Of a stretch of 5,011 nt of DNA, positions 4,773 to 5,011 are shown in pieces. Numbering within the stretch: position 1 is the first letter of the stretch; every line of letters starts with the position of its first letter. The notes beneath the pieces were generated by a model. It saw only the letters and a list, made by a program, of their open reading frames with translations, had not been told where the DNA came from and made no database searches. The translations under genes were made by a program, and so were the position numbers. Source of the stretch: Pseudomonadota bacterium (GTDB lineage: Bacteria > Pseudomonadota > Alphaproteobacteria > Caulobacterales > Caulobacteraceae); NCBI GenBank assembly GCA_023433655.1, contig JAEYUE010000307.1, positions 1 to 5,011 of the forward strand. The letters are read 5' to 3'.

Positions 4773-5011
4773 TCAGCGCGCCGCGAAGGCGGGCAGCATG
4801 TCGGCCGGTATTCGGTGCGGCCGCATGGTCGCAGCGTCGACCAGCACCCATTCGGTGACGCCCTGGGCGCACAAACGGCCCTCGCCATCCTCGATGCGGA
4901 CGTAGCGGTTGAAGCGCGGGCCCTGCGGCTCGCCGACCCAGGTGCGGGCCTTCACACCCGTCGCGCCGGGCGGCAGCGGGCGGAAATAGTCGATCTCGTG
5001 CCGCGTGCCGA
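4773..5011 (-). CDS. Acyl-CoA thioesterase-like hotdog protein, C-terminal part
   Basis: Reading from the window edge on the minus strand, the frame is open for 78 complete codons to the TGA at 4773-4775; the start and N-terminal half lie outside. The fragment shows the later strands of a 4-hydroxybenzoyl-CoA thioesterase-type hotdog domain. These are EIDYFRPLPPG, then KARTWVGEPQGPRFNRYVRI, then LCAQGVTEWVLVD, and it closes with a RPHRIPADM tail typical of YbgC/FadM-like thioesterases. Such enzymes hydrolyse acyl-CoA or acyl-ACP thioesters in the cytoplasm. The catalytic Asp normally lies in the missing N-terminal part, so activity and substrate cannot be judged. A GTG at 4955-4953 inside the frame is not the start, because conserved sequence continues upstream of it. 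Confidence 0.85.
   Translation of the reverse strand, partial: GTRHEIDYFRPLPPGATGVKARTWVGEPQGPRFNRYVRIEDGEGRLCAQGVTEWVLVDAATMRPHRIPADMLPAFAAR

Overview
The window looks like chromosomal core sequence from a GC-rich alphaproteobacterium, most likely Caulobacterales and plausibly Brevundimonas. The evidence is the very high GC content, the strong G/C preference at third codon positions, an S4 protein of the alphaproteobacterial type, and promoter-like elements that fit the Caulobacter housekeeping pattern. The taxon is inferred from protein recall, not from a search. There is no sign of a mobile element, phage, CRISPR array or defence system.

Positions 1-1422 (+) form a compact unit: the 3' end of a VOC (glyoxalase-fold) protein, S-formylglutathione hydrolase (fghA), and a 76-residue unknown protein. 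The unknown protein's ribosome binding site lies inside the end of fghA. fghA points to glutathione-dependent formaldehyde detoxification; a formaldehyde dehydrogenase gene may lie upstream, outside the window. A small Thr-rich lipoprotein gene (1435-1683, -) converges on this unit.

Positions 1684-1830 are a divergent promoter region between the lipoprotein gene and a Mn/Fe superoxide dismutase gene (1831-2442). It holds a 10-bp inverted repeat whose arms overlap the proposed promoter elements of both genes. After sod come a GC hairpin without a T tract and then a lipoprotein metallo-beta-lactamase-fold hydrolase (2530-3480) resembling the methyl parathion hydrolase group.

Positions 3477-4300 hold ribosomal protein S4 (rpsD) as a single-gene unit. 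A good promoter overlaps the stop codon of the hydrolase gene, a leader of roughly 115 nt carries a perfect hairpin, and a strong intrinsic terminator follows. A 14-bp palindrome sits just past this terminator. Then comes another small lipoprotein of unknown function (4380-4769, +), which converges on the 3' end of a hotdog-fold thioesterase (4773-5011, -) that runs off the window.

The genes are mostly housekeeping or stress functions (formaldehyde, superoxide) mixed with three predicted lipoproteins. The least explained parts are the sod/lipoprotein inverted repeat, the rpsD leader hairpin and the small unknown proteins. I see no convincing new multi-gene system.
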